Assembly (NCBI GenBank): GCA_027532555.1
Contig: JAPZTJ010000002.1
Span: forward strand, 1 to 64,000
DNA: 64,000 nt
Origin: Aquidulcibacter sp.
Lineage (GTDB): Bacteria > Pseudomonadota > Alphaproteobacteria > Caulobacterales > Aquidulcibacteraceae
Reading direction: 5' to 3'
Below, piece after piece: positions 33,866-43,919 of this stretch; within the stretch, counting starts at the first letter, position 1; each line of letters opens with the position of its first letter. The notes beneath the pieces are model-generated. The model saw only the letters and a list, made by a program, of their open reading frames with translations, was not told the DNA's origin and made no database searches. The position numbers and the translations under genes were made by a program.

Positions 33866-35713
33866 TCAGGCGGCTGACAAAAGTGTAAGAATAGATTGAC
33901 CATAACGTCTAGCCTTGGCTTCGCCTATTCCGGAGATCAACATCAAGGCCGACGACGTCGTTGGGCGTGCTAGAGCAACTTGTCGCAAGACGGTGTCATG
34001 GAAAACCACATAGGGTGGGATACCAGCGGCACGCGCGGTTTCCAAGCGCCACGTACGTAACGATCGATAGAGAGCCAAAGTCTCTGGGTCGAGATCATCA
34101 TCCAAAGCCAGCTTGGCAACAGCACGCTTATTGCCGCCTGCTTGGACTGGATCCTCGCGGGTAAAGACCGGGGATTCACCCTTCAATACTGATCGCGCAA
34201 GGTCAGGACAGCCGATGGTGAGAATGGGAAAGCCGTCACGATTTTGCTCGGCCAAAATACCATCAAACAAAAGTTGGTCTAACACCCGACGCCACGCAGT
34301 TTTATTCAGCCCCTTGCCAATGCCATAGGTCGTGCGCTCAGCAAAACGGGTCTCTAATGCTCCGTCTGGCTCTGACCCGATCAAATGGGAAATGATTCGA
34401 CCGCGCCCAAAACTCTCCTCACACCGGATGACTGCAGAAAGCGCCATCTTCGCCCATTGGCTAGAATCATGGCCCATGTTCGGGTTCGTGCAGACATCGC
34501 ATTGGCCACAATCTTGGACATCCGTCTCGCCGAAATAACGCCGGACGCCGCCCCGCCGACAGGCAAGCCCATCGAGGAAACCATAGAGCTGATTGAGCTT
34601 GGAGCGTTGAACCTGCTTCACCTCATCGGGCGCTGGCGAACCATCAATCCGTTCAGCCATAAAACGGCGGTCGGAGAAGCCGTAAAAAGCAATGCCTTCG
34701 GCCGGCAAGCCATCGCGACCGGCACGCCCGACCTCCTGCCAATAAGCTTCAATACTTTTGGGTGGGTCAGCATGAATGACATAGCGGACATCTGGCTTAT
34801 CAATGCCCATACCAAAGGCGATGGTCGCCACCATTACAACGCCATCCTCTTCTTGAAAGCGGCGCAAATGTTCGGCCTTCAGATCAGGTGGCATCTGGGC
34901 ATGATAGGCTAGCGCATGGACACCCTTGTCTCGCAGACTGGCCGCCAGTTCTTCGGTTTCTTTGCGCGCCGTCACATAGATGATGCCGCACAGGCCTTGC
35001 CGCGCCAAAACCAGTTCCAGAATACGGGCGGCTGCGCGGCTGTCCTTGCGCCGTGTCGAAAGGATGAGATTGGGGCGATCAAAGCTCGCTACAAATTCGG
35101 GCGCGTGCGTGAGATGCAGTTGCTTGCGAATGTCTTCGCGCGTGCGCACATCGGCTGTTGCGGTCACGGCCAAGCGCGGCACACCGGGAAAAGCCTCTTG
35201 CAAGGCACCGAGGCGGCGATAGTCCGGCCGGAAATCATGGCCCCATTGACTGACACAATGGGCTTCATCCACCGCAATGAGTGAAATCGGATAGCGGCTT
35301 AAGCGCTCGATCAAGGCCCCAGACGACAGACCTTCTGGCGACACATACAAAAGGTCGAGGCGGCCAGCTTCGAGTGCTGAAAACACCGCCTGCTTGTCTT
35401 CCCAAGCCATACTTGAATCCAGGCGCGCCGCGCGAACCCCTGCTGCAAGCAAAGCTTCGACCTGGTCGGTCATCAAAGCAATCAAAGGTGAAACGATAAT
35501 CCCAACACCTTGCCGCAGCAGGGCCGGGATTTGATAACATACGCTCTTGCCGCCACCTGTTGGCAGCACGGCCAAGGCGTCACCACCGGCAAGGATTTGG
35601 GCAACAACATCGGCTTGCAAGCCCCGAAACGCGCTATGTCCGAAAACGCGGGTAAGCGTTGCCTGCGCATCTGCCAAGTTCGGTTCTTGTGGGGGGAGCA
35701 CTTCAGCCAGCAT
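33866..35713 (-). CDS. recQ: ATP-dependent DNA helicase RecQ
   Basis: 615 residues. Superfamily 2 helicase motifs: Q/motif 0 near FRGLQADVV, Walker [45 protein letters not shown], and motif [15 protein letters not shown]. The RQC zinc region contains CGQCDVC; an HRDC domain closes the protein ([20 protein letters not shown]). RecQ unwinds recombination and replication intermediates 3' to 5'. It lies 31 bp downstream of the EF-hand gene on the same strand. Confidence 0.96.
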   Translation of the reverse strand: MLAEVLPPQEPNLADAQATLTRVFGHSAFRGLQADVVAQILAGGDALAVLPTGGGKSVCYQIPALLRQGVGIIVSPLIALMTDQVEALLAAGVRAARLDSSMAWEDKQAVFSALEAGRLDLLYVSPEGLSSGALIERLSRYPISLIAVDEAHCVSQWGHDFRPDYRRLGALQEAFPGVPRLAVTATADVRTREDIRKQLHLTHAPEFVASFDRPNLILSTRRKDSRAAARILELVLARQGLCGIIYVTARKETEELAASLRDKGVHALAYHAQMPPDLKAEHLRRFQEEDGVVMVATIAFGMGIDKPDVRYVIHADPPKSIEAYWQEVGRAGRDGLPAEGIAFYGFSDRRFMAERIDGSPAPDEVKQVQRSKLNQLYGFLDGLACRRGGVRRYFGETDVQDCGQCDVCTNPNMGHDSSQWAKMALSAVIRCEESFGRGRIISHLIGSEPDGALETRFAERTTYGIGKGLNKTAWRRVLDQLLFDGILAEQNRDGFPILTIGCPDLARSVLKGESPVFTREDPVQAGGNKRAVAKLALDDDLDPETLALYRSLRTWRLETARAAGIPPYVVFHDTVLRQVALARPTTSSALMLISGIGEAKARRYGQSILTLLSAA

Positions 35714-35744
35714 ACCCCCTCATGAGGCGCTTCGGGCAGGTAGG

Positions 35745-36203
35745 CTAGCGTTTGGCACTGCGGGCGGCATCTTCGACCAGCCGACTTTGAATCGTTTGTT
35801 TAGCCATTTCGATGTCGGCGCGAGACGCGGTAACTTGTAGCGGATAGTGCCCCTCTGTTGCATTGCAGATAGTGAACGTCCCGTCTTGAAGGTCGAAGCG
35901 ACCGATACGAAACTCTAGCCATCTGAGCGATACGCCCTTATCGTCAACACCGCCCTTGTCTTCATAAGTCGCTATGTCGCCATTGGTCCGGAACTCTTGA
36001 CGGTCAATAATGGTATCGCCATTGCGATCCAACGAAGCAAAAATTTCCCGATCACAGGGCACTTGCAGTTCGGTCTTTATTAGACGCCCATCTTGGTCCG
36101 CATCCAGCTTGGCAAAAACATCTGGCGAAGCGGCAAGTGAACTGAGCCCAACGAGTGACAAGGTAAGGCCAATGACAACAGGCTTTAATCGGACGATGGA
36201 CAT
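35745..36203 (-). CDS. Periplasmic EF-hand protein
   Basis: 152 residues. A signal peptide (MSIVRLKPVVIGLTLSLVGL, cleavage near SLA) precedes two EF-hand loops: DADQDGRLIKTE and DRNGDTIIDRQE. A C-terminal portion without known motif follows. It probably binds calcium in the periplasm. AAGGAG lies seven bases upstream of the second ATG (36203), while the first ATG at 36209 has only one base of spacing. Confidence 0.85.
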   Translation of the reverse strand: MSIVRLKPVVIGLTLSLVGLSSLAASPDVFAKLDADQDGRLIKTELQVPCDREIFASLDRNGDTIIDRQEFRTNGDIATYEDKGGVDDKGVSLRWLEFRIGRFDLQDGTFTICNATEGHYPLQVTASRADIEMAKQTIQSRLVEDAARSAKR

Positions 36204-36280
36204 CAGCATGCTCCTTAAAAAGACATGCTAACCTTTCCTGATTTGGTCGCCTTCACAAGGCAATCAACCTTGAGTCAGGC

Positions 36281-37459
36281 CTACCGCCCCAATTCCCGCA
36301 TGGCCCGATCAAGACCTTGAATTGTCATCGGGAACATGCGCTCGCGCCCGATCACGTCGCGGATCAAGCTCACCGAAGGCGTATGATCCCAATGCCGTTC
36401 TGGCACTGGATTGATCCAAATGAGATGCGGGTAGACGTCGGACACGCGCTTCAGCCATGCGGCACCTGGCTCTTCGTTCCAATGCTCCACGCTGCCACCA
36501 GGATAGGTGATTTCGTAAGGGCTCATGGTCGCATCACCAACGAAAACGACTTTGTAGTCAGCGGGAAATTTGTGCAGCACGTCCCAAGTCGGCAGTTTCT
36601 CTGCCGCGCGGCGACGATTGTCTTTCCATACTTCCTCATAGACGCAATTATGGAAGTAAAAATATTCCATGTGCTTGAATTCGGTACGGGCGGCGGAGAA
36701 TAGTTCCTCACACACTTTGATGTGGGCATCCATGGACCCACCAATATCAAAGAAGATCAACACTTTGACGGTATTGCGTCGCTCTGGCCGCAAGACAACA
36801 TCGAGATAGCCATTCTTTGCCGTGGTATCAATCGTGCTCTTGAGGTCGAGCTCAGACGGCGCCCCATCGCGGGCCCATCGACGAAGGCGGCGCAGCGCCA
36901 CCTTGATATTGCGGGTGCCCAACTCAACCTGATCATCGAGGTTCTTATATTCGCGCTTATCCCAAACCTTCACCGCGCGACCGTGGCGGCCTTCTTTCTG
37001 ACCGATCCGCACACCTTCCGGATTGTACCCATTGGCCCCAAAAGGTGAGGTGCCGCCAGTGCCGATCCATTTATTGCCGCCTTCGTGCCGCTCTTTTTGC
37101 TCTTCGAGGCGCTTTTGCAGCGTCTCCATTAGCTTTTCCCAACCGCCTAGGCTTTCGATCTCCGCCTTCTCTTCCTCGGTGAGATACTTCTCCGTCAGGG
37201 CGCGAAGCCAATCCTCAGGAATTGCCGCCCCGAGCGCGTCGCTGGTCTTTTCTAACCCCTTGAAGACATGACCAAAGACGCGGTCAAACTTATCGAGATT
37301 ACGCTCATCCTTTACCAGTGCCGAGCGCGACAAATAATAGAATTCGGTTATGTCACTCTCAATCACTTCCTTATCCATCGCTTCCAACAGAAGCAGATAT
37401 TCCTTCAAACTGATAGGAACCTTGGCGTCGCGAAGTTCTGAGAAGAAGCGTTGGAACAT
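36281..37459 (-). CDS. VWA-domain CoxE-like protein
   Basis: 392 residues. The N-terminus (FQRFFSELRDAKVPISLKEYL) and C-terminus (VEHWNEEPGAAWLKRVSDVYPHLIWINPVP) match the CoxE-like proteins; the metal-ion-dependent adhesion motif is FFDIGGSMDAH, with a Gly where classical MIDAS motifs have Ser (DxSxS becomes DIGGS). MoxR-VWA pairs act as chaperones or metal-insertion machinery. It lies 28 bp after the MoxR gene in one operon. Confidence 0.88.
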   Translation of the reverse strand: MFQRFFSELRDAKVPISLKEYLLLLEAMDKEVIESDITEFYYLSRSALVKDERNLDKFDRVFGHVFKGLEKTSDALGAAIPEDWLRALTEKYLTEEEKAEIESLGGWEKLMETLQKRLEEQKERHEGGNKWIGTGGTSPFGANGYNPEGVRIGQKEGRHGRAVKVWDKREYKNLDDQVELGTRNIKVALRRLRRWARDGAPSELDLKSTIDTTAKNGYLDVVLRPERRNTVKVLIFFDIGGSMDAHIKVCEELFSAARTEFKHMEYFYFHNCVYEEVWKDNRRRAAEKLPTWDVLHKFPADYKVVFVGDATMSPYEITYPGGSVEHWNEEPGAAWLKRVSDVYPHLIWINPVPERHWDHTPSVSLIRDVIGRERMFPMTIQGLDRAMRELGR

Positions 37460-37487
37460 GTGTGTTTATCCTAACAGGACGTGGACT

Positions 37488-38345
37488 CTAACCCCGGCTT
37501 TCGCGCCGCGCCAAAAACGCTAAGCGCTCAAACAAAGCTACGTCTTGCTCGTTCTTCAACAGAGCACCGTGTAAGGGCGGGATCAGCTTTGACGGATCTT
37601 TTTGCTTGATGGCATCAAGGTCAATATCGTCGGTGACCAAGAGCTTAAGCCAATCGAGCAATTCAGAAGTGGACGGCTTCTTCTTCAAGCCCGGCACTTT
37701 GCGCATGTCATAGAAGCTGGCCAACGCGTTAGCGATCAAGCGCTTTTTGATACCGGGGAAGTGGACGTCCACGATTGCTTGCATCGTGTCTTCGTCTGGG
37801 AACTTGATATAGTGGAAGAAGCAGCGACGCAGGAAGGCGTCAGGCAATTCTTTTTCATTGTTCGACGTAATGATCACGATGGGGCGCTCAATCGCCTTAA
37901 TGGTCTCACCGGTTTCATAGACGTGGAACTCCATCCGATCCAATTCTTGCAAGAGGTCGTTTGGAAACTCGATGTCGGCCTTATCAATCTCGTCGATCAG
38001 CAAAACGCAACGGCCCTTATGTTCGAAAGCCTCCCACATTTTGCCCTTTTTGATGTAGTTCTTGACGTCCTTAACACGCTCATCGCCTAATTGGCTGTCG
38101 CGCAAGCGCGTCACGGCATCATATTCGTAGAGACCTTGCACGGCCTTTGTGGTCGATTTGATATGCCACTCAAGTAGCGGCATGCCCAAAGCTTTCGCTA
38201 CCTCGATTGCTAAGACTGTCTTGCCGGTGCCCGGCTCACCCTTGATCAGCAAGGGACGCTCTAGTTTGATGGCCGCATTGACCGCGACTTTCAAATCATC
38301 CGTCGCCACATAATTCTTTGAGCCCTCAAACCGCATCCCTAGCAC
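37488..38345 (-). CDS. MoxR-family AAA+ ATPase
   Basis: 285 residues: Walker A GEPGTGKTVLA, Walker B LLIDEIDKAD, sensor 1 IITSNNEKELPDAFLRRC, sensor 2 in the C-terminal helical domain. The MoxR family forms hexamers that mature or load cofactors into partner proteins, usually with a VWA protein. The VWA gene directly follows, which fits. The gene is divergent from the ATP-grasp operon. Confidence 0.92.
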   Translation of the reverse strand: MLGMRFEGSKNYVATDDLKVAVNAAIKLERPLLIKGEPGTGKTVLAIEVAKALGMPLLEWHIKSTTKAVQGLYEYDAVTRLRDSQLGDERVKDVKNYIKKGKMWEAFEHKGRCVLLIDEIDKADIEFPNDLLQELDRMEFHVYETGETIKAIERPIVIITSNNEKELPDAFLRRCFFHYIKFPDEDTMQAIVDVHFPGIKKRLIANALASFYDMRKVPGLKKKPSTSELLDWLKLLVTDDIDLDAIKQKDPSKLIPPLHGALLKNEQDVALFERLAFLARRESRG

Positions 38346-38485
38346 TCCTGATCATCTTGTTTTTGTCACGTTGTCGATAGGCTAACAGGCATGGGGTGGT
38401 TGGAGCAAGTGCTGTTTGCCGAGCTTGTATGAAGTTCGATGTGCCTGCTTTTTGGGCAGGCCTGCACAGGACACACTCAGTCCGC

Positions 38486-38514
38486 TTGACAGAAAGCGCT
38501 CTGGCCCGTGGAGT
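38486..38514 (+). promoter_or_regulatory. Possible sigma-70-like promoter of the ATP-grasp operon
   Basis: A perfect -35 hexamer TTGACA at 38486-38491, with a poor -10 (TGGAGT, 38509-38514) at 17-bp spacing, 24 bp before the ATG at 38538. Confidence 0.35.
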
Positions 38515-38537
38515 GCGGTCGCATAAGGGGAAACACT

Positions 38538-40055
38538 ATGGCGCGCGCGCCTGACAAAATAAGCGATATGGCGGTGCCACCGCGTCCGGGCCAAGAAGGG
38601 CCTTTTGCGGGCTATCAGCTGGGGGCTGCTTATGACGAGATGTTTGATGCCAAGGGCGACCCACGTCCCGCTTGGGCCGGTCTTTATAATCGCCTAAGCC
38701 AAGCAACGCCGCAAAGCCTGCGTGACCTGCAAGCCAATATTGACCGCACCTTTATGGCCCAAGGCGTGACTTTCACCGTCTATGGCCACGAAGATTCGAC
38801 TGAAAAGATCATCCCAACCGATATCCTGCCACGCATCATTCCGGCGGCGGAGTGGGACAAATTAGAGCGCGGCTTTAAGCAAAGACTTGAAGCATTAAAC
38901 CTATTTCTGGCCGATATTTATGGTGATCAAGCCATCATCAACAATGGTTACGTGCCGAGGGACCTGATTCTCGGTTCATCCAATTATCGTCGAGAAATGC
39001 TGGGCGTTGAGGTGCCCCATGGTGCCTATGTCAACATCTGCGGCACCGACGTGATCCGCCGCGAAGATGGTGACTATGTGGTTCTAGAAGATAATCTTCG
39101 TGTACCCTCAGGCGTCTCCTATATGCTGTCCAACCGCGACGCGGTTAAGCGCGCTTTTCCAGACCTATATCGTGCCGCGCGCGTGCGCCCAGTTGAGACC
39201 TATCCCGACGACCTATTGGCCATGCTGAAAAGCTTGGCGAGTGAATATCAGCCAGACCCCACTGTCGTCGTACTGACACCTGGCGTCTTCAACTCTGCTT
39301 ACTTCGAGCACGCCTTTTTGGCGCGCCTTATGGGAACGCCCTTGGTCGAAGGGCGCGACTTAGCGATCCATGACAATGTTGTTTATATGCGCACGACGTC
39401 GGGTCTAAAGCGGGTGGATGTGATTTATCGCCGCGTCGACGATGCCTTTGTTGATCCCCTGGCGTTTAGACCCGATTCGACCCTTGGTGTCGCCGGCTTG
39501 ATGAATGCCTATCGCGCAGGCAATGTTGTGATTGCCAATGCTCCTGGTGCCGGGGTAGCCGATGACAAGGCTGTCTATGCTTACACACCGCAAATCATCA
39601 AACATTATCTCGATCAAGACCCGATCATTGATATCGTTGAGACTTTCTTGTGTCGTGAAAAGAGCCAGATGTCGCACGTTTTGGCCAATCTCGACAAATT
39701 GGTGGTCAAAGCGGTTGGCGAGAGTGGCGGCTATGGCATGTTGATTGGACCTCATGCCACAAAAGCGCAGATTGAAGAGTTTGCTACCAAAATCAAAGCA
39801 GACCCAGATAATTATATCGCCCAGCCTACCATCTCGCTTTCAACGGCACCGACCTATATTGATAGCGCCGTTGAAACCCGCCACGTCGATCTGCGACCGT
39901 TCATTTTGTGTGGCGCTAAGATGACCCTAACCCCTGGGGCCCTGACACGTGTAGCTCTGCGCAGGGGCTCGCTGGTGGTGAATTCGAGCCAAGGCGGCGG
40001 CTCTAAAGATACTTGGGTGCTATCGGGTCCAAGTGATGGGCGGGCACGGACATGA
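38538..40055 (+). CDS. Circularly permuted type 2 ATP-grasp protein (DUF404/407)
   Basis: 505 residues. Segments typical of the COG2308 family are ADIYGDQAIINNG, RREDGDYVVLEDNLRVPSGV, KAVGESGGYGMLIGP and CGAKMTLTPGALTRVALR. The circularly permuted ATP-grasp fold is expected to ligate an amino acid or peptide by amide bond formation with ATP. AAGGGG at good spacing precedes the ATG at 38538. It begins a three-gene operon with alpha-E and transglutaminase genes (ATGA overlap with the next gene). No substrate is known for certain. This gene set was proposed by comparative genomics to form a peptide-linking system. Confidence 0.9.
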   Translation: MARAPDKISDMAVPPRPGQEGPFAGYQLGAAYDEMFDAKGDPRPAWAGLYNRLSQATPQSLRDLQANIDRTFMAQGVTFTVYGHEDSTEKIIPTDILPRIIPAAEWDKLERGFKQRLEALNLFLADIYGDQAIINNGYVPRDLILGSSNYRREMLGVEVPHGAYVNICGTDVIRREDGDYVVLEDNLRVPSGVSYMLSNRDAVKRAFPDLYRAARVRPVETYPDDLLAMLKSLASEYQPDPTVVVLTPGVFNSAYFEHAFLARLMGTPLVEGRDLAIHDNVVYMRTTSGLKRVDVIYRRVDDAFVDPLAFRPDSTLGVAGLMNAYRAGNVVIANAPGAGVADDKAVYAYTPQIIKHYLDQDPIIDIVETFLCREKSQMSHVLANLDKLVVKAVGESGGYGMLIGPHATKAQIEEFATKIKADPDNYIAQPTISLSTAPTYIDSAVETRHVDLRPFILCGAKMTLTPGALTRVALRRGSLVVNSSQGGGSKDTWVLSGPSDGRART

Positions 40056-41017
40056 TGTTATCGCGCGTCGCAGATAGTTTTTATTGGATCGGCCGCTACA
40101 CCGAACGGGCCGAGCATGCCTGTCGGGTACTTCAAATAACCCTAACTGCTGGGCTGGAGGCCGGGGCAGAAGAAGCTGAAATGACGACTGAGCGCGCAAT
40201 GCGGGCCCTGGGTGCAGCGCCAATGGCCGCGCGGATGGATGCTTTGGAAGAGGCCCGTCTTCTGACGTTTGGCGGCAAAGGTGATCTCTCTTCCATCCAT
40301 ACAGCCGTCTTCGCCGCGCGGGAAAACGCCCGCCAAGTTCGCGATCAAATCACAACCGAAATGTGGGAGCGTCTAAACCGGCTCTATTTCCGGGTGCGAG
40401 AGACCGCAACCAAGCAAAATTTCGGTCAGATTTCGGCTGGCTTCTTTGAAGAAACGATCAATGACTTGCATGCCTTCAAAGGCATTGTTTCTGGTACCAT
40501 GAGTCATGGCGAGGGCTTCCACTTCCTTTCGATGGGCCGCACAATCGAACGCGCGCAGTTGATTGTCCGCTTGCTCGACCTGCATTTTGGCGAGAAGCAA
40601 ACAGCTATTGGCGATTTCGGTTGGGTTCAGTTGTTGCGGATGTGTTGCGGTCTTGAACCTTATCTGCGGGTGAAGACGGCGACCTTTAGACGCGACCAGA
40701 TAGCCGATTTCTTAGTACTAGACCCTTACTTCCCTCGGTCCTTGCGCTTTTGCGCCAATACGATTGCCCAGCATATTGATGCGGTTGGCGCGCTCGCGGA
40801 TGAGCGCGCGCGCGAAACCTGTACGCGCCTGTCTGGCCGTTTGGCCGCACGGCTAAACTTTGCCGTTTTGGAGGAAGTTACGGGCAAAAATGGCCAAGCC
40901 TTTATCGCCCAAGTTGCAGACGATTGTATCGCCATTTCCGACGCTGTTCATGCGGCCTTTATCAGCTATTCTTTGGCCGACCGATTGCCTGGAACCAGCA
41001 CTTTAGGAGTGCGTTAA
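40052..41017 (+). CDS. Alpha-E domain protein (DUF403)
   Basis: 321 residues, all-helical: LSRVADSFYWIGRYTERAEHACRVLQ at the start and IERAQLIVRLLDLHF in the middle. The alpha-E domain almost always occurs with the circularly permuted ATP-grasp protein, and a fused form exists in some bacteria. Its ATG overlaps the upstream stop by ATGA, and its own TAA overlaps the transglutaminase ATG (TAATG), so all three proteins are probably made in fixed proportion. Confidence 0.92.
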   Translation: MMLSRVADSFYWIGRYTERAEHACRVLQITLTAGLEAGAEEAEMTTERAMRALGAAPMAARMDALEEARLLTFGGKGDLSSIHTAVFAARENARQVRDQITTEMWERLNRLYFRVRETATKQNFGQISAGFFEETINDLHAFKGIVSGTMSHGEGFHFLSMGRTIERAQLIVRLLDLHFGEKQTAIGDFGWVQLLRMCCGLEPYLRVKTATFRRDQIADFLVLDPYFPRSLRFCANTIAQHIDAVGALADERARETCTRLSGRLAARLNFAVLEEVTGKNGQAFIAQVADDCIAISDAVHAAFISYSLADRLPGTSTLGVR

Positions 41018-42015
41018 TGCGCCTCGAGATCACCCATGAGACCCGCTATACCTATTCGGCGCCCGTCCGCGAAAGCGTGATGGAATTGTGGCTGCAGCCC
41101 CTGACCTTGCCGATGCAGCGGCTAGTCGGATTTGATATTGTGACTGAGCCGCGTGCCAAATTGATGACCTATCGGGATTGGCTTGGGAACATTGTTTATC
41201 ACTTTGACGTACCGGCCAAGCATACCGAGCTGGTAATTCGCTCACGGGCTATGGTTGAGACCTATGAGCGGACAGACCCCTTACCTAAAAAAGTCGATCC
41301 AGGAGCTTGGGCTCATCTGCGCAGCGATGAAGTATGCAGCCGCTATTATGACATGATGCGTCCATCAACCTTTGTGGACGGATCTGGCCATCTTCAAACC
41401 TTCATGCGCGAACGGGACCTGCTGGAACTACCACCTGATCCGCTGACTGGCCTGCGCATCCTGAATAAAGAGATTTATGGGGCGTTTGACTATGTGCCAG
41501 GCTTTACCGCCGCCGATAGCCCAATTGATGCCGCACTAGAGCACCGTAAAGGCGTCTGCCAAGACTTTGCCCACATTATGCTGGCCGTCGCTCGCCACTG
41601 GGGTGTGCCGTCGCGCTACGTGTCAGGGTATCTGGCCCGCACGGATGGGGACACCCAAATCCGCTCAGTTCCCGATGCTTCGCATGCGTGGGTTGAATGC
41701 TATTTGCCCGAACAAGGCTGGGTTGGATTTGACCCAACCAATGACATGTTGGCCAATGAGCGCCATGTCGTTGTGGCCTATGGTCGCGACTATGCCGATG
41801 TGCCACCTACTCGGGGCGTCTTAAAGGGTGATGCCGAAAGCCTGCTGGAAGTGGACGTTCACGTGCGCCAAGCTGAGCGCCTTTCCTTAGACAGTGACTT
41901 CTTGAAAGTAGTACGTTCTCCTAGGACACGACCGGACCAATTTATAACCGCCATCAAGCCTCAAAAATCGGTTGCGCTCGAAATGCAGCACCAAATGGAG
42001 CAGCAGCAGCAATAA
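41017..42015 (+). CDS. Transglutaminase-like cysteine peptidase (COG1305)
   Basis: 332 residues. N-terminal all-beta region (MRLEITHETRYTYSAPVRES) followed by a transglutaminase core with catalytic Cys181 (GVCQDFAH), His223 (SHAWVE) and Asp239 (GWVGFDPTND). It could make or cut amide bonds together with the ATP-grasp partner. The start at 41017 has AGGAGT eight bases upstream; a start at 40924 would overlap alpha-E and is unneeded. A short Gln-rich tail closes the protein. Confidence 0.92.
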   Translation: MRLEITHETRYTYSAPVRESVMELWLQPLTLPMQRLVGFDIVTEPRAKLMTYRDWLGNIVYHFDVPAKHTELVIRSRAMVETYERTDPLPKKVDPGAWAHLRSDEVCSRYYDMMRPSTFVDGSGHLQTFMRERDLLELPPDPLTGLRILNKEIYGAFDYVPGFTAADSPIDAALEHRKGVCQDFAHIMLAVARHWGVPSRYVSGYLARTDGDTQIRSVPDASHAWVECYLPEQGWVGFDPTNDMLANERHVVVAYGRDYADVPPTRGVLKGDAESLLEVDVHVRQAERLSLDSDFLKVVRSPRTRPDQFITAIKPQKSVALEMQHQMEQQQQ

Positions 42016-42516
42016 TTTGCAGTATCCCACGACCAAGTCGTGGATGTCAGATTTAAGACGCATCAGGCGTGTCGAAATATGCTTGCGATTCCGGGCACCA
42101 TAGCCGTCAATACCCGCTTGGGGTGAAGTCTGAAGCGTACCCCTCATGTTTCCCCAGCACCGACTTTCCCCAATCTGCGCAATGGGTCACAATTTTATCC
42201 CAATATAATCAATACGGTAAAATCTCTGGGTTCCAACGACTTGTCAAACTCATTTGACGATTTCCCCAATTAGGTTACCAAAAGTTATATCATTTGTGAA
42301 TGAAAAATGAATAAGGGCAACATAGCCGATTCTCCAGATAATTGAATCAGGATGGTATCTGCTCATTACTTAACTCAAATAATGACTCCGAATGAAACAC
42401 AGGAAAACACCTAAATAGCAAGGTTCTCCTGTGGTAACTAATGCAAATTAGGCCTTTTCATGTGCGCGACGCAATGTAAAAGTGGAAAAACGAATTTTAA
42501 AAGTGGAGGAATTTCT
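42016..42516. other. 500-bp AT-rich intergenic region
   Basis: No convincing gene. It is visibly more AT-rich than the surrounding sequence. It contains one perfect inverted repeat, GTCAAA-CTCA-TTTGAC (42243-42258), and AT-rich stretches around 42270-42420. The 3' part must contain the TetR promoter. The lack of a hairpin with T-run after the transglutaminase gene leaves its termination unexplained. Confidence 0.5.
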
Positions 42517-43152
42517 ATGCCACAAGGTAAACTGAATACCAGACCGGTGGTCGCAGCTCAGGATCGTGCAGAGCGAATTCTTGTAGAAGCGACGAGATTA
42601 TTCACTGAAAATGGCTACGCAGGCACTCGAATGTCTGACATTGCCTCGGCAATTGGCGTAACAAAGCCTATTGTCTATCGCTACTTTGACTCAAAGCAGG
42701 TATTGTTTGAGGCATTAGTTCGGCGCGTACTTGCCGACCAAATCGAAGGCGCGTGTCGCTTAATCGACGAACACCGCGGCCCCACAAAGCCCTTGTTGAA
42801 CCAATTAGTCCGGGACGCCCGTGTTGCTTTAAGCGCCCCCGGTGCCTTGGCACCTTGGCGCATTGCAGTTGGCGAAGCAGACCGCTTCCCAGATTTGGCT
42901 GCCTTTTTGCGCCATGGCTTTATCGATCCCGTTGAAGCCTCGATCCGAAACCTATTTGAACGCTCTCTAGCCGCCACGGAAACCCAAGGTACAGATGCTG
43001 CAACTCTCACACGATTATTCTGCGCGCCGGTAGCAGCAGTCGCGATGATGATGGCAACTTTTGGCGAAGCTGAAGAAGCACAGTTTGATGTCGACGCCTT
43101 CTTGGCTGCCCATGTCGAAGGCTTCTGGCGAGGCTGGTCCGTTAAGCCCTAA
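42517..43152 (+). CDS. TetR/AcrR family transcriptional regulator
   Basis: 211 residues. The N-terminal HTH is ILVEATRLFTENGYAGTRMSDIASAIGVTKPIVYRYFDSKQVLFEALV. The C-terminal ligand domain is all-helical and typical in length. GGAGG lies eight bases before the ATG at 42517. The likely target is unknown: neither neighbour is divergent in the standard way. A palindrome 260 bp upstream (42243-42258) is a possible operator but it is far away. Confidence 0.9.
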   Translation: MPQGKLNTRPVVAAQDRAERILVEATRLFTENGYAGTRMSDIASAIGVTKPIVYRYFDSKQVLFEALVRRVLADQIEGACRLIDEHRGPTKPLLNQLVRDARVALSAPGALAPWRIAVGEADRFPDLAAFLRHGFIDPVEASIRNLFERSLAATETQGTDAATLTRLFCAPVAAVAMMMATFGEAEEAQFDVDAFLAAHVEGFWRGWSVKP

Positions 43153-43161
43153 GCTTAACGG
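43139..43161. terminator. Inverted repeat across the convergent TetR and glycosyltransferase stop codons
   Basis: CCGTTAAGC (43139-43147), CCTAA, GCTTAACGG (43153-43161): a perfect 9-bp stem that contains the end of both genes. No T tract follows. It could mark the convergent ends as a bidirectional attenuator. Confidence 0.4.
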
Positions 43162-43919
43162 CCCAAACGGCGTTCCCAATATTTGGCGAGCCGCAGATAG
43201 CGGTAAAATGCGTAGTTCATGGCCGTCATAAACCCATAGAGCCCACGCACGAAATGCCGCCTCGCGATATAAGCCTTCAAAAAGGCCAGCGGGAATTCTG
43301 CCACCAAGCGCGCAGCGCCAATCTTGCGCCCCTTCTTGTCCAAATCATCGGCCTGCATGTCGGCATAGGCATTTAGCTTGATCAATTCATGACCCAGCGA
43401 GCGGATCGAGCGATGCTCAATCACACCATTCAAGCGGTGGACTGGCGTTCCTTTTGCCAAGTCCACGCGGTCATGCACAGGGGAGGACGAATAGCGCCCA
43501 ACCTTTTTATGATAGAGGCGAACTGGGCTTAACCGAAAGGCCCAAGCATGGGGGCGGGCCTCACCTGGAAACATCTCGATAATATCGGTTTCAAACCCGC
43601 ATGGCGAAAGATCCGGCTTACCCAGGGCCGCTTCGATGGAAGCTGCCAGCTCCAAGGTCACAACTTCGTCGGCATCAATATTGAGCAGCCAGTCATGGCG
43701 GCACTGATCTTCACCAAACTGCTTTTGTAGGCCATAGCCCGGCCAAGGATTAAAGATTACACGGGCACCCAAGCGCTCCGCTAACTCTTGGGTACCATCA
43801 GTCGAGCCGGAATCAACAACTACGATATCACTCGATAAGCCCTTCACAGATTCAAGCGTTGGCCCAAGACGATCCACTTCATTCTTGGTGATGATAAAGA
43901 TCGATAGGGGCAATGACAT
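43155..43919 (-). CDS. Glycosyltransferase family 2 (LPS core WaaE/KdtX-like)
   Basis: 254 residues of GT-A fold: LSIFIITKNEVDRLGPTLESV, the donor-binding VVVDSGSTDGTQELAE and the metal-binding LNIDADEVV. Later KVGRYSSSPVHDRVDL is typical of the LPS core transferases. A C-terminal segment after RRHFVRGLYGFMTAMNYAFY may bind the membrane. Probable role is sugar addition to a lipid- or LPS-linked acceptor. AAGGA is eight bases upstream of the start. Confidence 0.88.
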   Translation of the reverse strand: MSLPLSIFIITKNEVDRLGPTLESVKGLSSDIVVVDSGSTDGTQELAERLGARVIFNPWPGYGLQKQFGEDQCRHDWLLNIDADEVVTLELAASIEAALGKPDLSPCGFETDIIEMFPGEARPHAWAFRLSPVRLYHKKVGRYSSSPVHDRVDLAKGTPVHRLNGVIEHRSIRSLGHELIKLNAYADMQADDLDKKGRKIGAARLVAEFPLAFLKAYIARRHFVRGLYGFMTAMNYAFYRYLRLAKYWERRLGR

